A DNA stretch of 64,000 nucleotides from positions 682,001 to 746,000 of the forward strand of contig NZ_JASSYX010000002.1 of assembly GCF_030244015.1 (NCBI RefSeq). Reading direction: 5' to 3'. The stretch comes from Pedobacter ginsengisoli (lineage in GTDB: Bacteria > Bacteroidota > Bacteroidia > Sphingobacteriales > Sphingobacteriaceae). Of this stretch, positions 33,854 through 41,277 are shown piece by piece; the first letter of the stretch is position 1, and each line of letters opens with the position of its first letter. The notes under the pieces were generated by a model. The model was not told the DNA's origin. It did no database searches and saw only the letters and a list, made by a program, of their open reading frames with translations. The position numbers and the translations under genes were made by a program.

Positions 33854-35278
33854 ATGATGAATGGCGTTATATTAAAATCACTTGGAGCCGCTGAAACTGT
33901 TACCGGATCCAAACATTTACTGCAGACCCCTGAATTTAACTTGCTGGTCGATTGCGGGCTGTTTCAGGGTATAAAAGAACTGAGGCTGCAAAACTGGAAC
34001 CCATTAACGATCAATGCCTGGGAAATTGATGCAGTCATCCTGACCCATGCCCATCTGGATCATTGCGGTTATATTCCCGTGTTGATAAAAAACGGATTTA
34101 AAGGTAAAATATACATGACTGCCCCAACCGCCGCACTGACAGAACTGATCCTGCTCGACAGTGCCAAGCTGCAGGAGGAAGATGCAGAGAATGCCAATCA
34201 GCATCATTATTCGAGGCATCACCCGGCCAAACCACTATATACAGAAATGGACGCCAGAAAAGCTTTTAAATTCTTCGTTGTTTGCCCTGAGAAAACACAG
34301 ATAAAGTTGAACGAGGATGTAGAATTTCGTTTTCAGCTAAGTGGGCATATCATTGGGGCCAGTTCTGTTGAGATCACCTGCTATGGAAGGAAGATTGTGT
34401 TTTCCGGAGATATCGGTCGCAATCACAGTGCTATTCTGCCGCCTCCGGATTTCTATAGTCAGGCAGATTATGTGGTTATGGAATCAACCTATGGTGACCG
34501 TCTTCACGGTGATATGGATCCTTACCAGGAACTGGAATACTGGATCAACCATACACTAAAAAAAGGAGGCAACATCATCATTCCTAGTTTCGCTGTAGGC
34601 AGGGCGCAGGAACTCATCTATATGCTGAACCTTTTAAAAGCGCAGCACCGCATCCCTATGGACCTGCCTGTGATTATGGACAGCCCGATGGCTGCTTCAG
34701 CTACTGATATAATAGTTCATTATGCTGATGATTATACGACCATCAGTAAAAATGACTGGTTGGAAATGCTTCGGCATGTCAGGGTCAACAGAGAGTACAG
34801 CAATACATCAGGCTTCATTGCTGACAAGCGAAGCAAAATAATTATCGCCGGCAGCGGGATGTTAACCGGAGGGCGCGTGCTGGAGTATTTGAAGCATTAT
34901 GTCGGAGATGCCAAACATACCGTGCTGATTATTGGTTTTCAGGCCGAAGGCACAAGAGGGCGGGCTCTGCTGAATAAATCTCATGAGTTAAAGATTCACG
35001 GAAGATATTACCCGGTGCGGGCCACAACAGTTGAATTGCTGGGTCTTTCTGCGCATGCGGATCAGTCAGAACTGATTGGCTGGATAAAGAAATACGATAA
35101 GGGATTAAAACAAGTTTTCCTGGTTCACGGAGAGCCATCAGCTCAGGAAGCCCTGAGGGTCAAAATTTCTTATGAATGTCATCTGCCTGTTAAAATTATG
35201 AAACAAAATCAGCAGGTCGTGCTATTTACTATAGAAGACGAATCGCCGATTCCGGCAACCCCACTGTCAGATAATTAG
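33854..35278 (+). CDS. MBL-fold beta-CASP ribonuclease-like protein
   Basis: 474 aa, CPSF73/RNA-specificity-domain family. MBL motifs: HAHLDHCGYIP (HxHxDH), SGHIIGASSVEI, FSGDIGRNH and SAHADQSELI. The beta-CASP insert holds VMESTYGDR, SFAVGRAQELIYML and GSGMLTGGRVLEYL. The C-terminal VFLVHGEPSA motif is complete. Such enzymes process or degrade RNA with two zinc ions; bacterial members of this branch are little studied and often accompany stress genes. Starts ATG-ATG at 33854. Four bp separate it from the glucokinase gene, so they form one operon. Confidence 0.85.
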   Translation: MMNGVILKSLGAAETVTGSKHLLQTPEFNLLVDCGLFQGIKELRLQNWNPLTINAWEIDAVILTHAHLDHCGYIPVLIKNGFKGKIYMTAPTAALTELILLDSAKLQEEDAENANQHHYSRHHPAKPLYTEMDARKAFKFFVVCPEKTQIKLNEDVEFRFQLSGHIIGASSVEITCYGRKIVFSGDIGRNHSAILPPPDFYSQADYVVMESTYGDRLHGDMDPYQELEYWINHTLKKGGNIIIPSFAVGRAQELIYMLNLLKAQHRIPMDLPVIMDSPMAASATDIIVHYADDYTTISKNDWLEMLRHVRVNREYSNTSGFIADKRSKIIIAGSGMLTGGRVLEYLKHYVGDAKHTVLIIGFQAEGTRGRALLNKSHELKIHGRYYPVRATTVELLGLSAHADQSELIGWIKKYDKGLKQVFLVHGEPSAQEALRVKISYECHLPVKIMKQNQQVVLFTIEDESPIPATPLSDN

Positions 35279-35282
35279 TCTT

Positions 35283-36305
35283 ATGTATATACCTTTAAAT
35301 TTAACGAACAGATATACAAACAGTGATGGAATCTTTCGCCGGGTGCTCGCCGGAGATATTGGAGGAACGAAGAGTAATCTAGCTGTTTTTGAGTTTAAGG
35401 GGAGCCAGTTCCGTGTTTTGAAAGAGGTGCGCCTGCAGACAAAAGATTTTAAGGATGCAAAGACGATGATTTCCTCTTTTCTTTCTGGTGATGAACAATT
35501 AGATGCGATATCCCTGGGAGTTGCAGGCCCTGTGACAGGGGACAGCGTACACATTACCAATCTTTCCTGGGGGATGAATGTTAAAGACATATCCGCCGCG
35601 AATAACCATATGCCGGTTCATTTGATCAACGATCTGGAGGCAACATCTTATGGCCTGGGGTTATTGACACCCGAGGAGGTGTACAGCCTTTACGAACCGG
35701 AAACAGAGGTGACAGGAAATATTGCGCTGATTGCCCCTGGAACAGGACTTGGGGAATCAGGTTTGTATTTTGACGGCGAAAGCTATCATCCCTTTGCAAC
35801 CGAGGGAGGGCATTGTGACTTTGCGCCCAGGACACCTTTGGACACGGTGCTCTTTTTTCATCTTAGTCATAAATTTGGTCATGTAAGCTGGGAACGGGTG
35901 ATCAGCGGCAGTGGCATTGTGATGATATTTGACTTCCTCTCAACCCAAACGGGTAGAGAAATTCCGCCGCCGCTGCAGCAGCTAATTGGCTCAGGTGACA
36001 AGGCTAAAATCATCACCGATCATGCAGCTTTGTATAGTATATGCCAGGAGACCCTTGTGTTGTTTTTGCGTTATCTCGCTGTAGAGTCCAGTAACCTGGC
36101 GCTTAAAATGAAGGCTACAGGCGGGATATTTATTGGCGGCGGGATCATCCCCAAAATAATAGACAAAATTGATCCGGGTGTTTTTCTGGAGAACTTCAGA
36201 AATTGCGGCCGTTTGAGCACCTTGCTTCGGGATATACCGATAAGAATTATTTTAAATGAAAGGACCGCGCTGCTTGGGGCAGCATATTATGGTGTCTGCA
36301 AGTAA
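35283..36305 (+). CDS. glk: Glucokinase (Glk family)
   Basis: 340 aa. Phosphorylates glucose with ATP. It shows the Glk rather than ROK pattern: LAGDIGGTKSNLAVFEF (ATP loop), SLGVAGPVTGD, LINDLEATSYGL (catalytic Asp and substrate loop), LIAPGTGLGESGL and TEGGHCDFAPRTPLD. The N-terminus has an 18-residue extension before the core. It overlaps nothing but follows the beta-CASP gene by 4 bp. With pfkB, fbaB and ldhA nearby it completes much of a glucose-to-lactate path. Confidence 0.9.
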   Translation: MYIPLNLTNRYTNSDGIFRRVLAGDIGGTKSNLAVFEFKGSQFRVLKEVRLQTKDFKDAKTMISSFLSGDEQLDAISLGVAGPVTGDSVHITNLSWGMNVKDISAANNHMPVHLINDLEATSYGLGLLTPEEVYSLYEPETEVTGNIALIAPGTGLGESGLYFDGESYHPFATEGGHCDFAPRTPLDTVLFFHLSHKFGHVSWERVISGSGIVMIFDFLSTQTGREIPPPLQQLIGSGDKAKIITDHAALYSICQETLVLFLRYLAVESSNLALKMKATGGIFIGGGIIPKIIDKIDPGVFLENFRNCGRLSTLLRDIPIRIILNERTALLGAAYYGVCK

Positions 36306-36339
36306 GCTTGCAATCGGCAGTGTGCAAGCAGCTGACAAT

Positions 36340-36373
36340 TGATGTATATCAGCTTTTTTCATGCCGACTGTCA
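36340..36373. promoter_or_regulatory. Paired FNR/Anr-like boxes upstream of the 131-aa helical gene
   Basis: TGATgtatATCA (36340-36351, perfect) and TGCCgactGTCA (36362-36373, one degenerate half) are centred 22 bp apart. The second box overlaps the 13-mer GACTGTCATGTGC, which recurs exactly at 26229-26241 in the ldhA promoter. Confidence 0.55.
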
Positions 36374-36421
36374 TGTGCATTGAACAGCTAAAACCGAATA
36401 TTTACAGTTTATCAGTTGGTT

Positions 36422-36811
36422 ATGCAAACAATAGAAAGGAAGGTAAATCCGAAGGTTCGGGCTAAACAGGCAGCTTCAGCCAATATCTTATGGATCACGA
36501 CAATGAACGCTCTTGAAGAGGAACTGGAACGCTTGTATAAGCTCTTTTCTGCGGCTAGTTTTATGCTCTCTGAACAGGATTTTCAAGGCCTGTTTCGCCT
36601 GCGTCAAAGCCACTCAGGTTTAAAAGCGAAAATGGCAGAATATTTCCGGAAGTTTAGGGATCCCCGTCCCAGACTGAGAAGAAATACACGCAGGTCACAA
36701 ATAGAAACACGCGATAAGGTTCAACTTGAACTACAGGATCTGAGTAGTCGCCTGCAGAAATTCATCGATAAGCTGTTAAAGGCGAGTGTCAGCTCGCGCG
36801 GTTACCTTTGA
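36422..36811 (+). CDS. Small helical basic protein, unknown function
   Basis: About 129 aa from the ATG at 36422 (an in-frame TTG lies 6 bp upstream). Predominantly helical: LEEELERLYKLFSAASFM, QDFQGLFRLRQSHSGLKAK and VQLELQDLSSRLQKFIDKLL, with a central basic patch (RDPRPRLRRNTRRSQ). No signal peptide. It could be a coiled-coil or nucleic-acid-associated protein, but no family is recognisable. It is monocistronic, with paired FNR-like boxes in front and a possible weak terminator at 36828-36848. Confidence 0.6.
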   Translation: MQTIERKVNPKVRAKQAASANILWITTMNALEEELERLYKLFSAASFMLSEQDFQGLFRLRQSHSGLKAKMAEYFRKFRDPRPRLRRNTRRSQIETRDKVQLELQDLSSRLQKFIDKLLKASVSSRGYL

Positions 36812-36827
36812 TAGAAGAAATTCGAGT

Positions 36828-36848
36828 CAGCCGACGGTTGCTTTTCTT
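36828..36848 (+). terminator. Possible weak terminator after the helical gene
   Basis: CAGCC-GAC-GGTTG (one G-T pair) followed by CTTTTCTT. Short stem, so it is a tentative call. Confidence 0.3.
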
Positions 36849-36972
36849 GTATCCCGTCCGTATCTAGATGCGCGGCTTTTTGCCGCTGGATATTCACAAG
36901 TGATTTAAACCTGAAGTTGCCTTCATAATGCACCTATCTGTCAATTCATGAAAATAGCCTTAGTTTGTGTAT

Positions 36973-37527
36973 TTAGCTCTTTTCTGATTTTAATGCATGT
37001 TTCTCTTTGATGTCATTGAGCAGCTCAATTTCAATTGCCTGCAGGTCGTATAACTTTTTGATTTGCTCTCCAAGTAATAAGTCCATTTTCTGATGCAAAC
37101 TGCGAATTCCCATTTCAGCTTTAAGGTTGATAAGATAATCGTTTTCGCTTCTCATTCTGTCTTTTTCCTCCTTGCGGTTTTGACTCATCATGATGATGGG
37201 TGCCTGAAACGCAGCTATGCAGGACAGGATCAGGTTCATTAATATAAAAGGGTAGGGATCAAAAGCCCTGGAGTTGATGGCAGTCACATTGTAGATAATC
37301 CATAAGGATAGTAAAATGGTAAAGAAGATGATGAATTTCCAGCTCCCGCCAAAACGAGCAACTTTATCGGATATTTGCTGGCCGCTTGTAAGCTGTTCTT
37401 TAGCCGGATGCAGGAGGTTATTTAATACCAGATCTTCTTCTTTAATAGTTTCCTCAACGATTTTATGAAGCTTGCTAAGAAATTCGTTTTCAGCTAAGGA
37501 GAGGTCTTTGATTAGTTTCTTTTTCAT
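36973..37527 (-). CDS. DUF1003 family membrane protein
   Basis: 184 aa. Two central transmembrane helices (about 85-103 and 110-132), with the family segment FGGSWKFIIFFTILLSLWIIYN, NSRAFDPYPFILMNLILSC and SQNRKEEKDRMRSENDYLINLKAE, then a coiled-coil C-terminus. DUF1003 proteins are inner-membrane proteins of unknown role, often seen with stress genes. Its start is 48 bp and 70 bp from the nearest edges of two FNR-like boxes. It is convergent with the 36422 gene. Confidence 0.85.
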   Translation of the reverse strand: MKKKLIKDLSLAENEFLSKLHKIVEETIKEEDLVLNNLLHPAKEQLTSGQQISDKVARFGGSWKFIIFFTILLSLWIIYNVTAINSRAFDPYPFILMNLILSCIAAFQAPIIMMSQNRKEEKDRMRSENDYLINLKAEMGIRSLHQKMDLLLGEQIKKLYDLQAIEIELLNDIKEKHALKSEKS

Positions 37528-37925
37528 AAATGTTGTTTTTGTCGCTAAGTTCCTGGCTTAACCGAGGCTTATACATGATCACGGTCATTACTTTCAATGA
37601 TTGGTGTCAGTTAAACATATGGCAACTACGATAGCTATCATCAGGAGCTTACAAACGATTTTATTTGAAATTCGGTAAAGAAGTTGACTTTTAATCTACT
37701 TTTTAAAGTGTAATGAAGTATTCGCTTTCTTGTCAGTGCAGCCGTCCAGGCTAAACAAGTCATGACCAGGAAGGGTTAAAAAAATGGAATTGCGAATGAT
37801 TTTTTTGTTAAAAAATGTTAAATCCATTTGAAAATTTTATTTTGTTTTTTTGATTTGTTCTGTCAAATTAAACTATTAAACAGACATTTTTTTAGGCTAT
37901 TATTATAAATTCTAGTGTTTAGATC
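37528..37925. other. 398-bp intergenic region between DUF1003 and NEW3 genes
   Basis: No gene visible. The left end carries the paired FNR-like boxes of DUF1003 (37576-37609). The right 150 bp are very AT-rich, with many T runs and no clear TAnnTTTG element for the NEW3 gene. Confidence 0.6.
37576..37609. promoter_or_regulatory. Paired FNR/Anr-like boxes upstream of DUF1003
   Basis: TGATcacgGTCA (37576-37587) and TGATtggtGTCA (37598-37609), both exact TGAY-N4-RTCA, with centres 22 bp apart and 54 and 76 bp from the DUF1003 start. This is the same geometry as at the ldhA promoter. Confidence 0.65.
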
Positions 37926-38783
37926 ATGTTAGCAAAATGCTCACCTACCAATCCTCCCTCAAAGTTCAGATTTCTATTGTTTTTTCTCTTCTTTTTTTCA
38001 CTCCGTCTGGCATTATATGCCCAAAGCCCGGCTGCAAGTATTGATGGACAATCCGGTTTTACGGCAAAACTGATCAACATTGAGGCTGCCACAAATGAAA
38101 CATTTCGTTACAATGCAACCCTGCATAATGGGTCTGGAAAACCGGCCGTGTTCGAATTCAAAACCAATTTGCCCATTGGCTGGATGATCAGCTACAAGGT
38201 TGACGGCAGCCAGGTTACTTCACTTAATATGGATCCCGGAGGCAGCCGGGATGTATCTATCGAAGTTAACGCTGCAGCAACTGCCACACCCGGTAAATAC
38301 AAGATTCCTGTAAAAGCAATAACCAATACCGATACGCTATCCCTGAATCTGGAAGCTGTAGTAAAGGGATCCTATGGAATAACACTGACTACACCAACCG
38401 GGAAGTTGAGCGAAGAGCTTACCTCCGGCAGCCATAAGGAAATCAATTTGGAGGTAAAGAATTCCGGCACGCTTCCGTTGAACGATATTGAACTCTCCTC
38501 GCAACTGCCTGCCAATTGGGAAGCCACTTTCGAGCCCTCAAAAATTAAGCAGCTGGAGCCAGGGAAGAGCATAGCTGTAATTGCAAAACTTAAAGTACCG
38601 GATAAGACGATCGCGGGAGACTATGCCGCTACTTTTACCGCAACAAACAGCAACAGCAGTTCTCCTGCTGCCTTCAGAATGGTTGTGACAACCTCATTGC
38701 TCTCTGGATGGATTGGCATATTGGTTATCTTACTGGCCATATCCCTAGTGTATTATCTCATCCGCAAGTACGGCAGAAGATAG
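37926..38783 (+). CDS. NEW3-domain exported membrane-anchored protein
   Basis: 285 aa. Signal peptide (FRFLLFFLFFFSLRLALYAQ), then two NEW3-like Ig beta-sandwich domains (about 40-145 and 150-255; PIGWMISYKVDG with DPGGSRDVSIEV, and LPANWEATFEPSKI with LEPGKSIAVIAKL). One C-terminal transmembrane helix (GWIGILVILLAISLVYYLIR) with a short basic tail anchors it. It precedes an ABC exporter by 4 bp, so it probably forms its extracytoplasmic partner. Substrate unknown. Confidence 0.8.
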   Translation: MLAKCSPTNPPSKFRFLLFFLFFFSLRLALYAQSPAASIDGQSGFTAKLINIEAATNETFRYNATLHNGSGKPAVFEFKTNLPIGWMISYKVDGSQVTSLNMDPGGSRDVSIEVNAAATATPGKYKIPVKAITNTDTLSLNLEAVVKGSYGITLTTPTGKLSEELTSGSHKEINLEVKNSGTLPLNDIELSSQLPANWEATFEPSKIKQLEPGKSIAVIAKLKVPDKTIAGDYAATFTATNSNSSSPAAFRMVVTTSLLSGWIGILVILLAISLVYYLIRKYGRR

Positions 38784-38787
38784 AAAA

Positions 38788-39735
38788 ATGAAGGATCCTA
38801 TCATACAACTTAAAGGCCTGACCAAATGTTATGGCCCTCAAAAGGCTGTCGATAATTTGAGCCTCGACATCTATAAGGGAGAGATCTTTGGACTGCTGGG
38901 GCCAAACGGGGCAGGCAAAACGACCACGATACTAATGATGCTGGGACTTACCGATCCAACAAGCGGTTCTGCATTTGTTTGTGGTCACAACGCAACAAAT
39001 AACCCCATTTCTGTGAAAAGAAAAGTGGGCTATATGCCTGACTCCTTAGGCTTTTATGACAACATGACTGCACTGGAAAACCTGATATACATTGCAAGGC
39101 TGAACGGACTGAATGAAAATGAGATTTTGAAACGCGGCACGGAGACGATGGAGATCGTCGGACTTTCCTCCGCTTTGCATAAGAAAACATCAACTTTTTC
39201 CAGGGGTATGAAACAGCGGCTAGGCCTTGCTGATGTATTAATTAAGCAGCCTGATGTGATCATCCTGGACGAACCGACTCTGGGGATTGATCCCAGTGGT
39301 GTACGGGAATTTCTGACACTTATAAAGCGTTTAAGTAAAGAGCAGGAGTTGACCGTTCTGCTTTCCTCGCATCATTTACACCATGTGCAGCAGGTATGCG
39401 ACCGGGTGGGAATCTTCGTGAAGGGCAAACTATTGGCACAGGGCAATATCGATACTTTGTCCGGAAACCTGTTTAGCCATGAGGCACATGTCGTATCTTT
39501 TACCTTAGCGGATGTGATTCCTCAACCATGGTCACTGCAGCAGGAGCTGGAACAGTGGGGGTCTGTCAAGCAGATCACAATAAATAAAAAAACGATAGAA
39601 TTTGAGTGTAGGCAGGTCATCACACCAGCACTGGTCCGTTTTTTTGTCGAAAAGGGATACGACATCCTTGGCGTACATCAAAAAGACTATGGTCTGGATG
39701 AGATTTATCAAAAATATTTTGAGGACATCAATTGA
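38788..39735 (+). CDS. ABC transporter ATP-binding protein
   Basis: 315 aa. Walker A GPNGAGKTTT, Q-loop VGYMPDSLGFYDNMTA, signature FSRGMKQRLGLA, Walker B VIILDEPTLGID and H-loop LSSHHLHHV all intact, followed by a C-terminal extension of ~90 residues typical of ABC-2/NatA-type exporters. Cytoplasmic. It overlaps the frame of the permease gene. Confidence 0.92.
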   Translation: MKDPIIQLKGLTKCYGPQKAVDNLSLDIYKGEIFGLLGPNGAGKTTTILMMLGLTDPTSGSAFVCGHNATNNPISVKRKVGYMPDSLGFYDNMTALENLIYIARLNGLNENEILKRGTETMEIVGLSSALHKKTSTFSRGMKQRLGLADVLIKQPDVIILDEPTLGIDPSGVREFLTLIKRLSKEQELTVLLSSHHLHHVQQVCDRVGIFVKGKLLAQGNIDTLSGNLFSHEAHVVSFTLADVIPQPWSLQQELEQWGSVKQITINKKTIEFECRQVITPALVRFFVEKGYDILGVHQKDYGLDEIYQKYFEDIN

Positions 39736-39740
39736 AGACA

Positions 39741-40706
39741 ATGAAGAGTCAACCACTTTCCAGCCCTTTTAGCGTGATGGTTCACAAGGAAATAGCAGAC
39801 CATATCCGAAGCTGGCGCTTTATCGTACTGATTGGTCTGATCATACTAACGTTTGTTGCATCGATGTATGTATCCCTGGGTAATATCCGGTCGGCCATGG
39901 GTAACGCAAATGATCCTGACCGCAGTTTTCTATACCTTAAACTATTAACTACCACAGACAATTCCACACCGCCCTTTCATGTTTTTCTCAGTTTTCTGGC
40001 GCCGTTATTAGGGATCAGTCTGGGATTCGATGCCATCAATTCCGAACAGAACAGCGGAACACTTACAAGGTTGCTGGCACAGCCCATTTACAGGGACAAC
40101 TTGCTATTGGCCAAGTTTGTAAGTGCTCTGATCATGGTAAGCGTCTTGTTCCTGGTACTGACCTTGCTGATGACTGGAGGGGGACTGGTTTTAACCGGGG
40201 TAAGGATGGAGCCACAGGAACTACTGCGGATACTAGGCTTTCTTTTGATCTGTGTTATCTATGTCAGTTTTTGGCTGAGCTTGTCAATCGTACTGTCGAT
40301 CAGGTTCAGGCAAGCAGCAACCTCAGCGCTTACAGCGGTAGGTATATGGCTGTTTTTTACGGTGTTTTACCAAATTGTTGTCAATCTCCTAATCAGATCT
40401 TTTTTGCCTGATCCCTCTTTTTTGACACAAGATCAAATCCTGCGTTACAATGAGTTGATCCTGGATATCCTGCGCATAGCACCAAACCAGCTTTATACAG
40501 ACGCCAGCACTACAATGCTGATGCCTTCTGTTCGAAGTCTTAGCCCGATGACGATGGAGCAAATGGCCGGGGCAATACCCGCTCCTCTGCCATTCAAAGA
40601 GAGCATAATGATCGTATGGCCGCAGGTAAGTGGTCTCATAGGGGCAACTGTAGCTTGCTTTGCACTTTCTTACTATCTGTTCATGCGCCGCGAGATTCGG
40701 AGCTAG
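39741..40706 (+). CDS. ABC-2 type transporter permease
   Basis: About 321 aa from the ATG at 39741; an in-frame TTG at 39732 overlaps the ATPase stop. Six hydrophobic segments (about 23-45, 80-100, 125-150, 160-180, 190-215, 290-310) in the ABC-2 permease pattern; NSEQNSGTLTRLLAQPIYRDNLLLAKF is the coupling-helix signature. It forms the membrane part with the 38788 ATPase and the NEW3 partner. Some features resemble NosY/GldF-type permeases, but no Nos genes are seen here. Confidence 0.88.
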   Translation: MKSQPLSSPFSVMVHKEIADHIRSWRFIVLIGLIILTFVASMYVSLGNIRSAMGNANDPDRSFLYLKLLTTTDNSTPPFHVFLSFLAPLLGISLGFDAINSEQNSGTLTRLLAQPIYRDNLLLAKFVSALIMVSVLFLVLTLLMTGGGLVLTGVRMEPQELLRILGFLLICVIYVSFWLSLSIVLSIRFRQAATSALTAVGIWLFFTVFYQIVVNLLIRSFLPDPSFLTQDQILRYNELILDILRIAPNQLYTDASTTMLMPSVRSLSPMTMEQMAGAIPAPLPFKESIMIVWPQVSGLIGATVACFALSYYLFMRREIRS

Positions 40707-40784
40707 AAATGAAAATTTACTGCCTGTATATCTTTGACATACATCATCTATTTATAAAAATTGGCAAGAAAAAAACAGCATTTG

Positions 40785-40814
40785 CTTGCAATAAATGGAA
40801 TTTTTATATCTTTG
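40785..40814 (+). promoter_or_regulatory. Promoter of tRNA-Pro (copy 2)
   Basis: TATCTTTG (40807-40814) is identical to the copy-1 -7 element. CTTG at 40785-40788 (18-bp spacer) or TTTG at 40781-40784 (22-bp spacer) is the likely -33 element. Confidence 0.65.
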
Positions 40815-40855
40815 CGTCCCGTAGCAATTAAGGCTATGAACAAAGATACCAAGTT

Positions 40856-40929
40856 CGGGGTGTAGCGTAGCCCGGTATCGCGCCACATTTGGGATGTGGA
40901 GGTCGTAGGTTCGAATCCTGCCACCCCGA
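40856..40929 (+). tRNA. tRNA-Pro(UGG), copy 2
   Basis: 74 nt, every base identical to the tRNA at 10120-10193. Anticodon TGG lies in loop TTTGGGA. CCA not encoded. Conservation extends upstream through the leader and -7 box, so a segment of roughly 125 bp is duplicated. Confidence 0.97.
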
Positions 40930-40933
40930 CGAT

Positions 40934-40968
40934 AAAGCTTTTAAATCGTGAGATTTAGAGGCTTTTTT
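40934..40968 (+). terminator. Rho-independent terminator of tRNA-Pro copy 2
   Basis: AAAGC...TAAATC / GATTTA...GCTTTTTT hairpin with mismatched middle and a T run, directly after the tRNA. Confidence 0.75.
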
Positions 40969-41277
40969 CATTTAATGTTGTACGTTTAATTTGCAAATGT
41001 ACAACTGCACCTCACTTGGCCGGATACCGAATTGTTTTTGAAAGCTGTTGAAAAAGCTTTTCGGCTGCACAGAATATTTCAATATGGAAAGGAATGTCTT
41101 TAGTACCAATATCGGTTCTGTTAATATGAACCGGTCCGGGAAGTTACATATACGGAATAGAGCGGAGCTTTTATATACTAAAATTTACTATTCTTAAAAA
41201 TCCAAATAAATTGTATATTTCCAAACCGCTTGACTATACAAATCTTGCACACTTTAAAAACCAAATAACTATAAATT
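40969..41277. other. About 310-bp intergenic region after tRNA-Pro
   Basis: No gene is visible. The DNA is AT-rich, with a small inverted segment GGTT...AACC around 41123-41144 and no recognisable TTTG/TAnnTTTG promoter for the MFS gene. Confidence 0.4.

Noticed and set aside
36872..36886. GCGGC-TTTTT-GCCGC hairpin as a terminator
   Set aside because: Short stem and no T run after it in either direction.
10120..40929. CRISPR array, insertion sequence or integrase in the island
   Set aside because: No spacer-repeat pattern, transposase or integrase motif was seen; the only long repeat is the tRNA-Pro duplication.
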